From positions 62,001-126,000 of the forward strand of contig JAYKAV010002924.1 in the NCBI GenBank assembly GCA_035582835.1: a stretch of 64,000 nucleotides of DNA. The letters are read 5' to 3'. The notes beneath the pieces were generated by a model, which did no database searches, was not told where the DNA came from, and worked only from the letters and a program-made list of their open reading frames with translations. A program made the position numbers and the translations under genes. The DNA is from Phoebastria nigripes (Eukaryota > Chordata > Aves > Procellariiformes > Diomedeidae). How positions within the stretch are numbered: the first letter of the stretch is position 1; each line of letters opens with the position of its first letter. Positions 1 to 12,455 of the stretch are shown piece by piece.

Positions 1-2043
1 TTTCAGTCTGCAAAAGAGATTTGCTCTTTCAGTTCAAAAACATTTTTTTTATAGCCTCATTTTTTTCTTAAATACTTGGAATGAAGAAAGCAAAGCTCCT
101 TCAGTATTGACTAGATTTGAAATTTTCTGGGATCACTAAATTGGTCACTGGTTTCTTTGAAGAACACCTTCAGTTATATTATTGTCCAGTCTCTCTAATG
201 TTTGTGTGTTTTCAGTTTGAGTATACATATAACATACCTGTAATTGCTTTATCCTTGTAGTAAAAAAATTCTGAGGACTTTTAAAGATACATTTTATCTT
301 ATGCCCATCCATCTTGTAGCTACCTTTTCCTTTATATCCACTCTTGATAGGCTATGAAGTTTTGTTTTCTGGAGTCCAGTTTTGCATTTTGTTTTTAGCA
401 GTGGAAAAATTGTATGTAGCTATGTGTTGCATGTATAAATCTATGCCTTTTAAAAGCATAATTATTAAAGAAATCCTTTTTAAGTAAAAGTGCAAGTAAT
501 TATGTCCCATGATAATCTTTGGAGAAGTTGCTTAAGCTTTCTCAGGTAACCACTGATATTCATATTTAAACCTATGTAGACCATTGATAGATTCATTTCA
601 TATAAAGTAAAAGTTTGAATCTTGTGGTTCATAAATCAAGGTCATCAGAAAATAATTTTTTGAAAGTCTACTGGAAGTTGTAAGATTGTCTATGCTTCAG
701 AAAATCCCATGTCATGTGAAGCATACAAGGAACAATCAAGGTTTAAACTGCCAACAGCTCCACATGTTTAAATGTGCTGTTGTCTGATTGTAAATAATTT
801 CAGAAATAAATCGTGCTCTGACAGCTTATCAAATAAAATATTTTTAATCCTTTTTGCATATACTTTCAATTAAAAGATCCTGTTGTAAAACAGTAGTGTT
901 CTTCTGTCTTGGGAAACAAAAATATCAGATTTAGAAATATCTATATGCTGTTCAGATCCCGGTCCGCATGCACAGATTTTTGACTTACAAAATCTTTCAT
1001 AAAGGGACTTCCAGAGGTCCCGTTCAACCTAAACTATTCTACAGTAAACAAAATCCAGGTTTCAGTACATTTATTGGTCATTTACATGCTTTTAATTAAG
1101 AAAATTCCTATTTTTAATAAATAGAAGTTTCATCACTTTACACTTCTAAGATTATATTTTTTATATGTTTGCAAAACCTACAAACCTTATAAAACTGTAA
1201 AGTGATTTGCAGATGATGATAACAGATAATGGCTATCACAAAACATCATTATTTCAGATCATTGTGCACTTTCTTTATTTTCCTCTAAGCCTTCAGCAAT
1301 GTTAAGCAGGCAAATTTCTTTAGGTGTGCGCCAAATCTTGAAATGAGGAAGCTGGTCTGCAAGGTGCTGATATTTTTCAAAGGAAATGATAAGCAAAATT
1401 GATTGCATTTGCACAACATACTGAGAGACAGCTGTTTGGTTGGTTGGTTGGTTTTAAATTAGGAGATTCAAAATAATAAAAATTTATTTCTATGGGAAGT
1501 TGACCTACCTGTATCCAAGGTTTTAGCATTCAATTTAAAAAATGTGAGTGGCATCAAAACACTAATATTTTGTATAACACAATTGTAAACGAAATCATTA
1601 AAAACTTACTTATATGAGTCATACTTACGGCATGGTATAGTACCCTATTCCACATGTGTAAAACTGCAATGGTAAGCAAATATTTTTTTTCACAATAAAT
1701 GATGATGTGTAGATTGTTTATATTTGAGTCTTTAAGGCCCAGAAAGGATTGCTTTGTCTCTGGAGAGAGAATATTAGTCAAGGAGCTACAGTTCACAGCA
1801 ATTTGGCTGCCAGTATGTTCCATTTCTAATGACTGCTCTTCTTCCTTATCAGTCTAGCATAGCCAGAACCGCTCACTTATTATTTACAGAGCACAGTTTG
1901 GATTGCATCAAAGACAGCTTCCACTCATCAAGCTGTTTCCTGGTATTAATTTAGCTCTTCCTCCCTACATCTTTAGCTGAAGCAAGTTTCCGTAGTGCTT
2001 AAACTAAGGCTGGAAATAAGTCAAAAAGCTTTGAGACTTGGTG

Positions 2044-2048
<5 letters not shown>

Positions 2049-2074
<26 letters not shown>
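2049..2074. repeat. Poly-T tract, about 26 bases
   Basis: An uninterrupted run of T followed by AAAAAC. It could be a reversed poly-A of a retroposon, but I see no recognisable retroposon body beside it, so I call it a simple homopolymer. Confidence 0.85.
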
Positions 2075-2079
<5 letters not shown>

Positions 2080-3999
2080 CACAAGGCTTATGTGAACACT
2101 GAAGGGCAATGCAAGGGATATTTGGAGACTTCTGGTAACAAATGAGTCCCAAAGGCTTAAGTCTGTAGGGTGACCTTGTACACCAGTAGCACGTTCAGTT
2201 TCAAGATGGGTGGATTGGGAAAAGTGGGCTTTGGGAAGGGACAGTGTTCTGCTGACCTGTGTTCAAGGCTGAACAGGTTTGGAAGCTGATGTGACTGGAG
2301 GGCAGTTTCAGCAGTCTAGTCCAACTGTTCTGTTTTGACTGGATTCATGCACTGGCTGATGGCTTCTAAGTCACTTTTATCTGAAGAATAAGAGGCTGTG
2401 AACAAAGAGTCATTGATCCAGTGGATGCTCAAGGTTCTCAAATACTGAACTACAGCCAGCTAGAAGCTAGACCTCACATCAACCTTTCTGAACTTCCCAG
2501 CTTTCTGGGAGGCAATTTCACGACAGTCTTAGGCTGATCTGAGACTATTCCACCACTGATAAAGGCATGCCCCTCTCCTTGCTTCATGTGCAACTTTGCC
2601 AGCTCTGCATAGCCAGACTGCAGGGTAAGTCATATCAATTTACTAATTGAGGGGAACAGTAAAAAGAAAAAAAATAGGCTGGGTCTGCAACTGACTTTTC
2701 ATATGACAAAAAGCATAGTTCTTGTAGACTTTCTGGATGTCCTGTGTACACGTACTGGCGAGAGACTATTAGGGCCTATTTGTGATTTTTCAGCTGCATT
2801 AGCCAGAAAATGAGCATTATGCTATTAAGATACTACACATTCTTACATGAAAAATGCATTTATATAATAGTGTTAGACTGATGGGAATTTTAGGGGACGC
2901 TTAATGAGTCATTTGAATATTGAGATTAGAAGGTGATTGCTGTAACTCTTGTAACTGTGTCTAAGAAGATAATATTTATTATCTGTGATTAAACCTGTGC
3001 ATTGCTTTTCTTAAATGCATAGATTTTATTTCTGTCTCTAAGATGAATGGAAACTCTCTTCCAACTAGCTGGGCTGATTCCTAGCTAATCCTTCTGCAAC
3101 TCTCTGTGTTGGTCTTATAGCTATCTATTTTTAATTCCTAGCCAAAAATCTACGCTTCAGCTTAACTTCAAAGTGCCTGTAAAAGTATCAGTGGGTAAAA
3201 CATGTCCTTTGCAGATTTTGAACAATTATATTATTCAACAAATGGTACAGGCTACTGAAGTAAATATACTGTTTAGAATTTTTTAGCTTGCTGATTTCAT
3301 TACTTGTAACAATTTTATAGAAGCAATGCAAAAGATGTACGGTTTCATTGTCATAACCGTCATTCTGTGAAAAAGAGGAATGAAGAAATTTTCATTTTTT
3401 GTATCAGAACACCTTCTATGACTTGAAATGATTATGATAAAAAAACCCAATCCCTGTGAATAAGTTGGTGTTTGTTTTTCTTAAAGTTACTTTAAAATAA
3501 CAGATTTTTAAAGAAAGGGACAGTCTATCTGCTATCACACAGATGTTGAAAAATATTCCTACCATACAATTTTTACTCAGCTTCTGTCTGGTACAAATAA
3601 CTCCAAGTTCTTACAGCAGTGCAAGTAATAAAAGAAAAATTCACCAGTGTGAGTTGCAAGTTATTCCCCAGTCAATATATCTGTGGATAACTAGAGTAAC
3701 AGTGTCCACTGCTGGCAAATCAGATAATTGCACTGCACATTAGAGCAATATGCTGTTGAAAGGTTTTGATGAGTTAAGTTTTGACTGTGAGATATTTCAT
3801 AATTTAGGTTTGTAGGACTGCGTTGTAAAATCAGGTCACTGTTAGGAGTATTCGTGCTATTACTGCTAATAATAAATGCTATGGTATTTGAACTAATAGC
3901 CAGCAATATCAGCACGGTAATATGAACAGGTATTGCAATATTTTTTTCAGGACTTAAAAATAATGGTAGTATTCATTATATTCTAGATGCCTCAGCTTC

Positions 4000-4016
4000 A
4001 AAAAAAAAAAAAAAAA
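4000..4016. repeat. Poly-A tract, about 17 bases
   Basis: Simple run of A without a recognisable element next to it. A similar poly-T run lies about 80 bases downstream (4098-4115), so the two together form an inverted pair of homopolymers. Confidence 0.8.
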
Positions 4017-5526
4017 GATAGTAAAAGTCTCTGAACTTTGTCCTGATATTCTAATTTATGTAAGTAACAAGACAGGCAAGCAGAAGTTCTTAAATTCTTT
4101 TTTTTTTTTTTTTTTCAGTCAAAGCATTCATTTCTGGTTTTGTTAGATTTTTCTTAAACATATAAATGAGGTATAGAAGAAATCAATGTTTCTATTTAGG
4201 AAGAAGTAAAATGGAAATGTGCAGCTTGATATAGCAATTACCACTGGTAATGATGAAGCTAGAGCTAAAGTAGACTGATTATCAAAGAGAGGACGAGAAA
4301 AGGCTGGTATCTAAAAAGTTATTTTAATCAATATTCTTCTGGTGGTTTTTTTGTAGTAGATATTTGTTTACATCTGTTGCTTAACAATAGTATGTCAGTA
4401 CAAAGAAAATCTTTCAGTCAAAAAAAAAATACAGAGTGAAAGAAACATTAAGGGGAAAAAAGCAAAAGTTGCTTCCTATGCTAATATAAACTGCATTATC
4501 ATGTCAGATACTCCTGAATACCTAGATTAACTAAAAAGAAGCTAAGGCATACTTGTTTTCAGAGATTTATATCTGTCGTTAATTTACTCCATTCAACAGA
4601 AATAGTAGACAATGCACTGAATTTTCTGTTTGTTTGGAAAGGGGGAAACACTGCGTGTGGCTTTTTTTAGAAAACATTAGTTGTGTCTGAACCCCAGAGG
4701 AAGGGATGTTCCTTTATGAAAAACCTCTGAGGAGATCAAGGCTTACCCTATGGATGAAGGCGGCATTAGCCAGCATTGTTCTATAGCTACTTTTTCTCCC
4801 TTCAGAGACTTACCTTGTCCTGGCTAGTACCCAGAGAAATACTTTATTACCTTACCTCTGGAACAAGAGAAGAACAGGATTTTAGGTTTCAGGGCTTTTC
4901 TTCCCTTGCAAATGTCTTCAAAATAGTATCAAATGGATTGCAAAACAATAGTTATTTGAAAATAAATGGTAGAAGAATTGTAAACAGAGACAGATGACTA
5001 TCAAAAAGTTCTCCTGCCAAATTAATTACACTGCCAATTTTAGGTTAGCTAGCAGAAAAGGAGACTATTTTTTTCTAAATTATTTGCCAGGGAGTGTCCT
5101 TCATGCTTTCTTCCACCACGAAGTGGTATTGTTGATATGTGTGTGTGTATGTATGCATGCAAGTGTGCAGACAGCCATGTTCCAGTCTTTCCTGTCACTG
5201 GTGACAATCACTTTCTATACTTATAGGATTACTGGATGTATTTTGGGGGGAACCATCCTTCTGCTTCTCAAACTAGTAATTTATGTATGTCTTGGCTCAT
5301 CCTGTCTTTTCTGTTCAGCATTTTGTTGTAATAGATATAATGTGCTTAATCCAACACCTCCCTTGTTCTTAAAGTCCAGAAATATAACACATTTTTTCTC
5401 ACATTTTCATATATTTCATATCTGTTTTGAGGAAAGCAAGAAATCCTTATGTAAAGATTTAAAATTAACATTTTGGAGGACTTCAGAAAAACACTGTTAG
5501 TAAGCTTGGGCTATATATTTTTTTTT

Positions 5527-5541
5527 ATATATATATATATT
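5527..5541. repeat. Short (TA)n microsatellite
   Basis: Alternating TA dinucleotides follow a run of T at about 5519-5526. This is a simple AT repeat with no further signal. Confidence 0.7.
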
Positions 5542-6125
5542 TATTGCTTGGATGGCATTTTAGGTTTCCTAATAATTTAAGAAGATATAGGTTCCATGTC
5601 TAAGTTGGGATTTACATGTCATATCGTATGCAGACAAGTTATTCACTTTTAAATGGTATTCAGACAAGGCATCTGAATAAAAATATCTCCTTACCAACTG
5701 CCCCAAATTCTCATAAATACAAAAATGCTCACCATATGTGTAAAAATCTTTTGTGAAATTTCACACATTCGTGCATTTTATACTTGTATACATTGTGTGT
5801 TGTGTGTATGCACTGATATTTATTTCATTAACAAAAAGACTAAAGGATTTGATTCCTCTGTGAAGATACCAGTTGGAGAGTGAACATCTAATGAACCAAT
5901 AAATATTGTGATGTAATATCAAAGTCTATGAAAGGAACAATCCCCTATGTGTATGCTGGTAAACATTCCCCAAATCACTATTATCCACGGAGCTGATTTT
6001 TTTTTTCCTTATAGTTTGAAATTTTCATATTGATGGCTACTTTTCTATAGGCCATGGTTTTTTTCTAGAAGTTGTGCAGCAAAAATCAATGTGTGTTTAG
6101 GATAATATCTGTGACGATTCCAATC

Positions 6126-6158
6126 AAGAGACTGCGAGTAAGTTTATTGCAGTCTCTT
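6126..6158. other. Perfect 10-bp inverted repeat with 13-nt loop
   Basis: AAGAGACTGC (6126-6135) and GCAGTCTCTT (6149-6158) are exact reverse complements separated by 13 bases. A run of seven T follows shortly after. In a bird genome this is most likely a chance hairpin or the remnant of an old inverted-repeat element. Confidence 0.5.
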
Positions 6159-8685
6159 CAACTTTTTTTCTGTTCTAGGAGTAGGAAACCCTCACAAGAG
6201 AGTATTGTCAAGCAGGTATAACAGCTTACATATTGCCAGGCTCTGCCAGCTGTACTGACTGCAGAGGAAGTTCACTGTGGAGACCAAATTTTTCAGGAAT
6301 GGCCTTCCTTTTGTTTCTGTAGAACAAAATTAAGCAGACTAACATTACAGGGACTTTCAGTTACTTGGGAGAATAATAGCAAAGTCTGTTGCATGTTTCA
6401 GAAGTCAGGCAAAACAGGAGAAAGTCCTGCTGTGGCTAGATAAGCAAATGCAACAGATGTTGTTTTAAGCTGTGTGCATGAGAAATTAATGAAGCAGCTC
6501 TCCACGCTGTTTTTAGGTCTCTAAATCTTAAACTGCTCTGCGCATCTGTGTGGACTAGATATGTGGGCTGGGTTTTTTTTTTTTTTTCTTTAACAAAAGT
6601 CGTTTTTCTGGCTTGTGTCATGGGAGCCTTGGCTGAAGCACTCTGGTGGCAGATCTTCTGCTATTAGCTTCAGTGGGAGCAAAATAAATGGCAATGTGTT
6701 TCTGTTGTTAGTAATTAAGAATCTCTCTTTAAGGGGACTATTTAATATTTAAAGTTAAAATCATATATATATGTTGCTACAGAAACCACAATGTATTTCA
6801 TTTTTAATTACTTTTATGGATTTGTCCCTGAAAGTGATCTTGATTCTTTTTTTGTCATTGTTGTTGTTAACTGTTGTTTAAAAGAGATTTGTTGGAGATA
6901 AGTTTTGGGCCTGGGTGAGCTATCCTGGAGAGCCTCATATGAGCTGTGTGCTGTTCAGATTCTCCTGTCAATCCAGTTGATTTCTTCCGTTCACCTGGTC
7001 TTAAAAGAAGTGGCATCAGAAGTAGAGGATAGATAGAGTGAAAACTAGGAAGAGTCATGAAAGATGTCACAGGAGGTGTGCTAATAGTTAGGAGCTGTAA
7101 TCGTGCATCTTATCTTGCTGAAAGATCAGCTGTTAAAAATAGTGTAAGAATCTCCATTCACTTTTCTCTTCCCTGTTGAAGAATGAAGAGTTAGCCAATG
7201 GAATTTAAAATGAAACTCTAAGTAATTAAAGTAGGTACTTTCCTTGACACGGCACTATTCGTGAGACTCATTACTACAGTATAATCAATGCTAAATTTAA
7301 GGGAAGGAGGAAAGCAAAGTCAAAAAAGAAAAAGCAAAACCAAGCGATTTGAGAATTATGTAATTTCTAAAGAATAAGCCAATGTCTATTCAGTGCTGTC
7401 ATATTGGTCATCTACAAGACAATTTTTTTCAGTTCCCTAAATGAACTTGAATCCTTACTAGCTTAGAGGTACTCAGTCCTTCGAGTTGCAGACCTAGCCC
7501 AGGTAATGTGTGAAAGAAACATCACCAGTCAATGCAGAACAGATACTGCACTAGCTAAGCCTTTGGCTCTGAGTTGGTATAGTCATCTTCTTTAGATGTT
7601 ATGTATATCAGTGTTTACGTTTTCATAGTTCTCTGCATAACCAGTCATCTAATGTAGGGCTTCCTTGCATGGTGGATTAATTTATTCTAGCATATACAGT
7701 AATTATGTTTTAATGGTTCTTCTAATAACTTGGATACATAAAGTCAACTGAGTCCAAAGCCTGTGAAGAAGCTGGCTAAAATACGTGCAGTCCTTTAAAC
7801 AACATACTGGAAGCTTACTTTTGTCTTATTTAAAGGGATTCACTTGAGCCGTTTAAACAATTGACTACATAGGAGCTCCTACGTACTCAGTAAATTTTAA
7901 TAGGTATGAGTTTGGCTCCTTGAGTGCATCAGAATTTATAAGCAAATATTTTTTCACTTCTTATGCATACCTTGCAATTGTTATGCCTAAATTGGTACTT
8001 TTACCCCTAGAGTAGCCTTTCCAGTTTGAATGGAAGTTTAAGGAGTAAGGTATCAATCTTGTTTGCAACTATAGCACACACCATCTTAAAAAAAAAAAAA
8101 AAAAGCCTTTTTAGGGACACGAAATGATCTTCAACTCTTTAGAGTCTGGAAGAACATCTAGATTCACAATACTTTACTAATGATTTCTAGAATATAAGAT
8201 AGGTTGACTTTACAGCATCATATTTGAGAGCGTTTAACTGGACAAGTGAGCTGTGTGTGCCTACTGTTGGGAAGCAGGTGCAATAAAAACTTTAAGAGAG
8301 CTTATGAAACTAAAACATGTTTAGTAGCAATGTAATAATCTGGCATTTTACAATTCTAGAAAATCTGTGCTTGTAAGGACTTTGGGGTTTTTTTCTTAGG
8401 GTTTGATTGTATTTGTTTTGGTTTTGATATGAAGATATGTGGGAACATACCTGTAGAAAGACATTTTTGTTTATATTGAAATGATTTATGAAAGAACGAA
8501 CTCTGTTGAGTTTTCATGTCTGCATTGACCAAAAATAGTAGCTTGTAACTCTATCCAACCTAATGCAAAACATATGGGGGGNAAGAGAAAAAAAAAAAAC
8601 CACAGGCCTTAAACCATAAGGATGACATCTTTGATTCTGTAAATTTTGTAGCCTATGGATCTAGGTTAGGATAGACTATGAAACA

Positions 8686-8731
8686 TAGAATCTCATTTTT
8701 CCAAATGGTAGAATCTCATTTTTCCAAATGG
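8686..8731. repeat. Two perfect tandem copies of a 23-bp unit
   Basis: The unit at 8686-8708 is repeated exactly at 8709-8731. It starts TAGAATCTC and ends AAATGG. Identity between copies suggests a recent local duplication, probably slippage-type. No gene is involved. Confidence 0.85.
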
Positions 8732-9809
8732 AAGCCCTTATAAAAGCATTTTATGAATCATTAGTACGTGTATATACAAAAATATTAATGGTGTATATTT
8801 TAATATTGAACTTCAATGCCTGAAAATAGCACATTGTAATATACATTTTAAATTAGATGAAATAGAATATGGTTTGTCGCCAGTAATACAGCAAAAAATA
8901 AATTTAAGAAATAATAATGTTTCATACCCTAGTATATAATAAAGCAAATATTTTACGCTGTTGAATGCTTTCCTCTAAAATTCATTCAAGCACATAATTT
9001 TAAAGATTCTAAAATGTTTTCGTTTTAGAAAACTCCTGAAATCCATGATAAATTAGTAGGTAGAAATGAACAGATTGGAAAATAGAAAGTATTGAAAATC
9101 CTTTCTCCCCCTCTTTTGCTTTTAATCGTTTGTTTTCATATCCAGAGTTTTGTTAATCAGAAGTAAAACTCTATTTTAATGTAGCAAATGTTATAACTAA
9201 GATATTTCCATTTGTCCTAAATGCATAATCTTATGCAGTTACTAGTCTTTAAGGTAGCCGATATGTTCATACTTCTACAATCCATCTGTTAGCAAAACCT
9301 TCACTTTGACTAGAATTGCACACATTGTATCACAGGTTAAGACAGCAGATGGCTCTCTTGAGTTTTCTTTGCAAAACCTCAAGCTGTAAACAACTGCTCT
9401 GCATTTCTGAGATGCAAGTAGAAAGCTATTGTTTTTGATCTCTGGAGTAAGACACATTTTCTCTTGTCTATAGGCATACTGCCTATTTTCACCTTTGTTC
9501 TTTCCTTTCTTTGCCATCATCCCGAGCATCATATTATTGAGAAATGTCAGCATATTTTGGCAAAGGCCCAGTATTTGAAGGAAACTACGGAAAAGGAACA
9601 ATAGTAGTAGATAGGCTATAGTGAATAGCATCATTAGATAATATAAAGAGGTCCTTACAGCAAAAGAAAACGTGGAACCTACGCCTTTTTGGAGAGACTT
9701 TCTCACGCAAAAGTTAGGACTGTGTGTATTCCACTCCTAAATTGCTATGAAAATGAAAGATAGTGGAGGGTTGGGCTTTATTTCACTCTACTCCTTCTCA
9801 TTCATTCCT

Positions 9810-10075
9810 TTGTTTGGAGCCAGATCGAGCAGGAGACTGGGCTGTGTCCTGTCACCTCTTCCGCCGGTGGCAGAGGATGCCCCAGGGCCACAGGCGTTCG
9901 GTCTCTGCTCGGCTGTCCATGGTGCTGCAGGCAGAGACCGCCCCGGGAGCGGGCGGCCGGGGCCGGCTGGGGCCGGGGCCGGGGCCGGGGCCGGGGCCGG
10001 GGCCGGGGCCGGGGCCGGGGGGGGAGGCCCACCGGGGCGGCATTTGGAGGAGCGCTTCTGTCTTGAGGAGACTTA
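9810..10075. promoter_or_regulatory. Small GC-rich, CpG-containing island
   Basis: A patch of about 265 bp, rich in G+C and CpG, stands out sharply from AT-rich flanks, about 2.4 kb upstream of the FGF14 1A start codon. It contains an exact (GGGGCC)8 array. Such isolated patches in bird introns may be small CpG islands, alternative promoters or simply GC-biased repeats. I see no TATA box or convincing exon. Open frames on both strands through the patch exist only because the repeat lacks stop codons. Confidence 0.5.
9969..10016 (+). repeat. (GGGGCC)8 hexanucleotide repeat followed by a G8 run
   Basis: Eight uninterrupted GGGGCC units run from 9969 to 10016, followed by GGGGGGGG at 10017-10024. 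The motif is the same hexanucleotide whose expansion in human C9orf72 causes ALS/FTD. Here it is short and in a different locus. On the + strand it can form G-quadruplexes. Read in frame it gives Gly-Ala and Gly-Pro dipeptides on + and Pro-Arg and Gly-Pro on -. These frames are open for 78 to 147 codons, but I infer no protein from them. Confidence 0.95.
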
Positions 10076-10079
10076 AGGA

Positions 10080-11200
10080 AGGCAACACCGTGTCTTGTCC
10101 GCTGCTGGGAAGTATGGAAAAGGGAAGCAGTCTGCAAAACTACTACAGTGAAATTTTGAAATCTAAATTAAAAAAATACCCCTCTCTGTCTAGTTGTATT
10201 AGTTAAGGTAATTGTAACCGTTGTAAGGAAATTGGTGCTTTGTAAAAATTGCCAGACAGAAAATCCAATGCGAGTGTTTTAGCTGAATCTCTTTAGAGAC
10301 ACTTTTAAATAGAATTAAAATGTATTATCCCGATCCGATTGTGCATGTTCTGCTCCTGGTTGGTCTAGTATTAATACAAAATCCCTGTATAAGGGAGTTC
10401 CCACCACACACTTCTGCCCTCTGTATAAAAATAGCCCTTTGTAGATTAAAGGATTTAGGGAAATAATGGTCAATATCGGAGATGCTGAAGCCTCTGCTGA
10501 AACAAGAACCTACTCTTACCTACGAGGTTCTGTATTGCAAAGCAGTGAATTATTCTGGATGGATATTCACACTTCAAAGCCTGTTTTTGTAAAGAACCAT
10601 CTAATAAGAAATTAGAGTATTCTGAAAACAGTATAAAAATTAGATATTTATTACATGGTATTTCCCTGTGCGAGCATGTGCCCTTCCTTACAGGATAACT
10701 CTGCATTTTTTCCTGTGTAGCTGCTGGCTTCCTTTTTCTACTTTCCTCTGGTTAGTTACAACTTCAGGAAGTTTCACTATTAGGCTGGCAGAAAGTAAAT
10801 CCGAAAAGCATTGAGCCCTTATCTGAAAAGGGAGGAGACCCAACAGAAAAAGATGAAAGGAAAGAAATGAGATGTCATATTTTACATGGTATTTATTATC
10901 TGCAGTGTACTGTGAACTCCTCGGGGCAGAGACTCCTTAGGCATTCTGTGTCTAGCGAGCTTGGCTGGCGCTTGCTCAAGTGCTCCAAGACGTAGACTAT
11001 GAAAAAAATTAAGAAATAATTTTACATGCTGCTGGTGATCAATACATCTACCTACTGTGGCTGTTTGTGGGTGCCCTGTGGAATTCCTTTGGTATTTCTG
11101 AAACCTCAGAAATCAGTTCGTGTTCCAAGTTAAAAGTCTGCTGGTGCTATAACCTTTTCTCCCAAAGAGCGCATGTTGGTTTGGGTGGAAGGTCCCCTCA
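10080..11200. other. Noncoding stretch between the GGGGCC island and the 1A CpG island
   Basis: I see no gene or recognisable repeat here. Base composition is intermediate and the sequence is non-repetitive. It may hold distal promoter or enhancer elements for the 1A promoter, but nothing visible identifies them. Confidence 0.5.
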
Positions 11201-11831
11201 GCCTCGTCGGTGTGTTTCTTCCTCACGGCTCTAAAACCTTCAGAAACCCCTCTCCCGTCGGACTACACCCCCAGTCCCGTCCGTTCCCGGGGTGTGGGGC
11301 GAGGAGGGGCAGACGGGTGTCCCTGCCCCGCTGCGGGCGGGCAGGCTGGCCGGCAGAGGGGCTGCCGCGGGGCGGGGTGCCCCTGGGCAGACCGCGGTTC
11401 CCCCTCACCCGCCTTTCTCTGCCCCCACAGCTTCCCTGGCCTGGGGTCATCGCTGGGTTCGGCGGCAAGGAGCCGGTGCGAGGGANCTGGCGAGAGGGTG
11501 CGTGCCAGGGTGCCTCGGTGTGCCGGGGCGGGCGGCGGAGGACGGGGAGGGCCATGCGCCCCTCCGGCAGCGCCCAGCGCCCTCCTCCCCCTCAGGGAGG
11601 GAGCCCCGCACGAAGCCATCCGGAAAGCTAAGGGGGAGCAGAGGCAGCTGGCGGCGGGTCCGCCGGGAACCCGCTGGTTCCCACCAGAAAAACGCATCAG
11701 CAACACCCCTTCCCTCCGCCCCTCGCCCCCTTTGCTTTATTCTCCTGCCTTTCCCCCGTCCCTTCTCCACCCCCTGCTCCCTCGCCGCCCCTCGCCTTGG
11801 GGAGGACAGAAAAAGCTCCAGCGGTGCATGC

Positions 11832-11834
<3 letters not shown>

Positions 11835-11868
<34 letters not shown>

Positions 11869-11875
11869 CGTGTGT
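11835..11875. repeat. (TG)n microsatellite in the 1A promoter region
   Basis: About 20 TG dinucleotides, with two GC interruptions near the 3' end (TGCGTGCG). It sits about 600 bp upstream of the exon 1A start codon. Alternating purine-pyrimidine tracts of this type can adopt Z-DNA and vary in length between individuals. Confidence 0.9.
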
Positions 11876-12102
11876 AGGGGAGGCTGGAGCGGGGTGGGAC
11901 TGAAGAGCCGTGATTACAGCTCTCCCCGGAGAAGAAGATTGCTCTCTCCAGATGCTGATTCCTGAAGCACTTGGCAATCATCAGGCGGGAGCCTGGAAGA
12001 GACGGCGGTAGCCGCCCCGGCCGCGGTGATGGCAACGGCGGGCGAGCGGGCGGTGGCGGCGCGGGGCTGAGGGGCAGCCCCGGGAGGCGACGCTGCCGGC
12101 CG

Positions 12103-12126
12103 GACCCGACCCGACCCGACCCGACC
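12103..12126. repeat. (GACCC)n pentanucleotide tandem repeat in the leader region
   Basis: Nearly five consecutive GACCC units lie about 330 bp upstream of the exon 1A start codon, probably within the 5' UTR or proximal promoter. Confidence 0.85.
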
Positions 12127-12455
12127 AAGCGCGGCTCTGCCCCGAGTCCCGCTCGCTCCACTCCGCTCCGCGCCGCCAGCCCGCCCGCAGCCACCCGCCG
12201 CCCGAGCAGGTGCCCCTGCGCCCGGGCACGGCGGGAGGGGCGGCGGGGCACCCATGCGGTGACCCGCGGCGGCTGCAGCTCCCGCGGGCCGGAGGGAGGG
12301 GGTGCCCCGCTGCAGCCGCGTCTCGGGCCGGAGGAGGCTCCCGCTTGCCCGCGCCCCGGGTGATGGGTCCCCGCCGGGGCTGAGCGCCCCGCCGCCGCCG
12401 CCCTCCCCCCTGCCCGTCGCGGCGCCGGCCGGCGTGGGCGAGCCGGCGAGCAGCC

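Larger units (their letters stand above)
1..9740. other. Noncoding AT-rich DNA upstream of the FGF14 1A promoter
   Basis: I see no supportable gene here. The stretch is AT-rich with frequent stop codons in all frames. The longest open frames (4994-5500 on + and 9275-9706 on -) have no recognisable domain and biased, low-complexity composition. The region holds simple homopolymer tracts, a (GGTT)4 run near 1437-1453, a 23-bp tandem duplication (8686-8731) and a short perfect hairpin (6126-6158). Because FGF14 in other vertebrates has a more distal first exon (1B) hundreds of kilobases upstream in mammals, this DNA is probably intronic for the 1B transcript. That is inference, since exon 1B is not in the window. 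Confidence 0.6.

Noticed and set aside
4994..5500. 168-codon open frame on the + strand
   Set aside because: No recognisable domain, low-complexity runs (a VCVCVC stretch from a TG repeat) and AT-rich intron-like composition. It is most likely a chance frame.
9275..9706. 143-codon open frame on the - strand with a hydrophobic segment
   Set aside because: No family resemblance, no splice or promoter context, and the hydrophobic run comes from AT-rich codons.
9747..10206. Open frames encoding Gly-Ala and Gly-Pro runs
   Set aside because: They are produced by the GGGGCC array itself. There is no evidence of a gene, though the repeat is reported as a finding.
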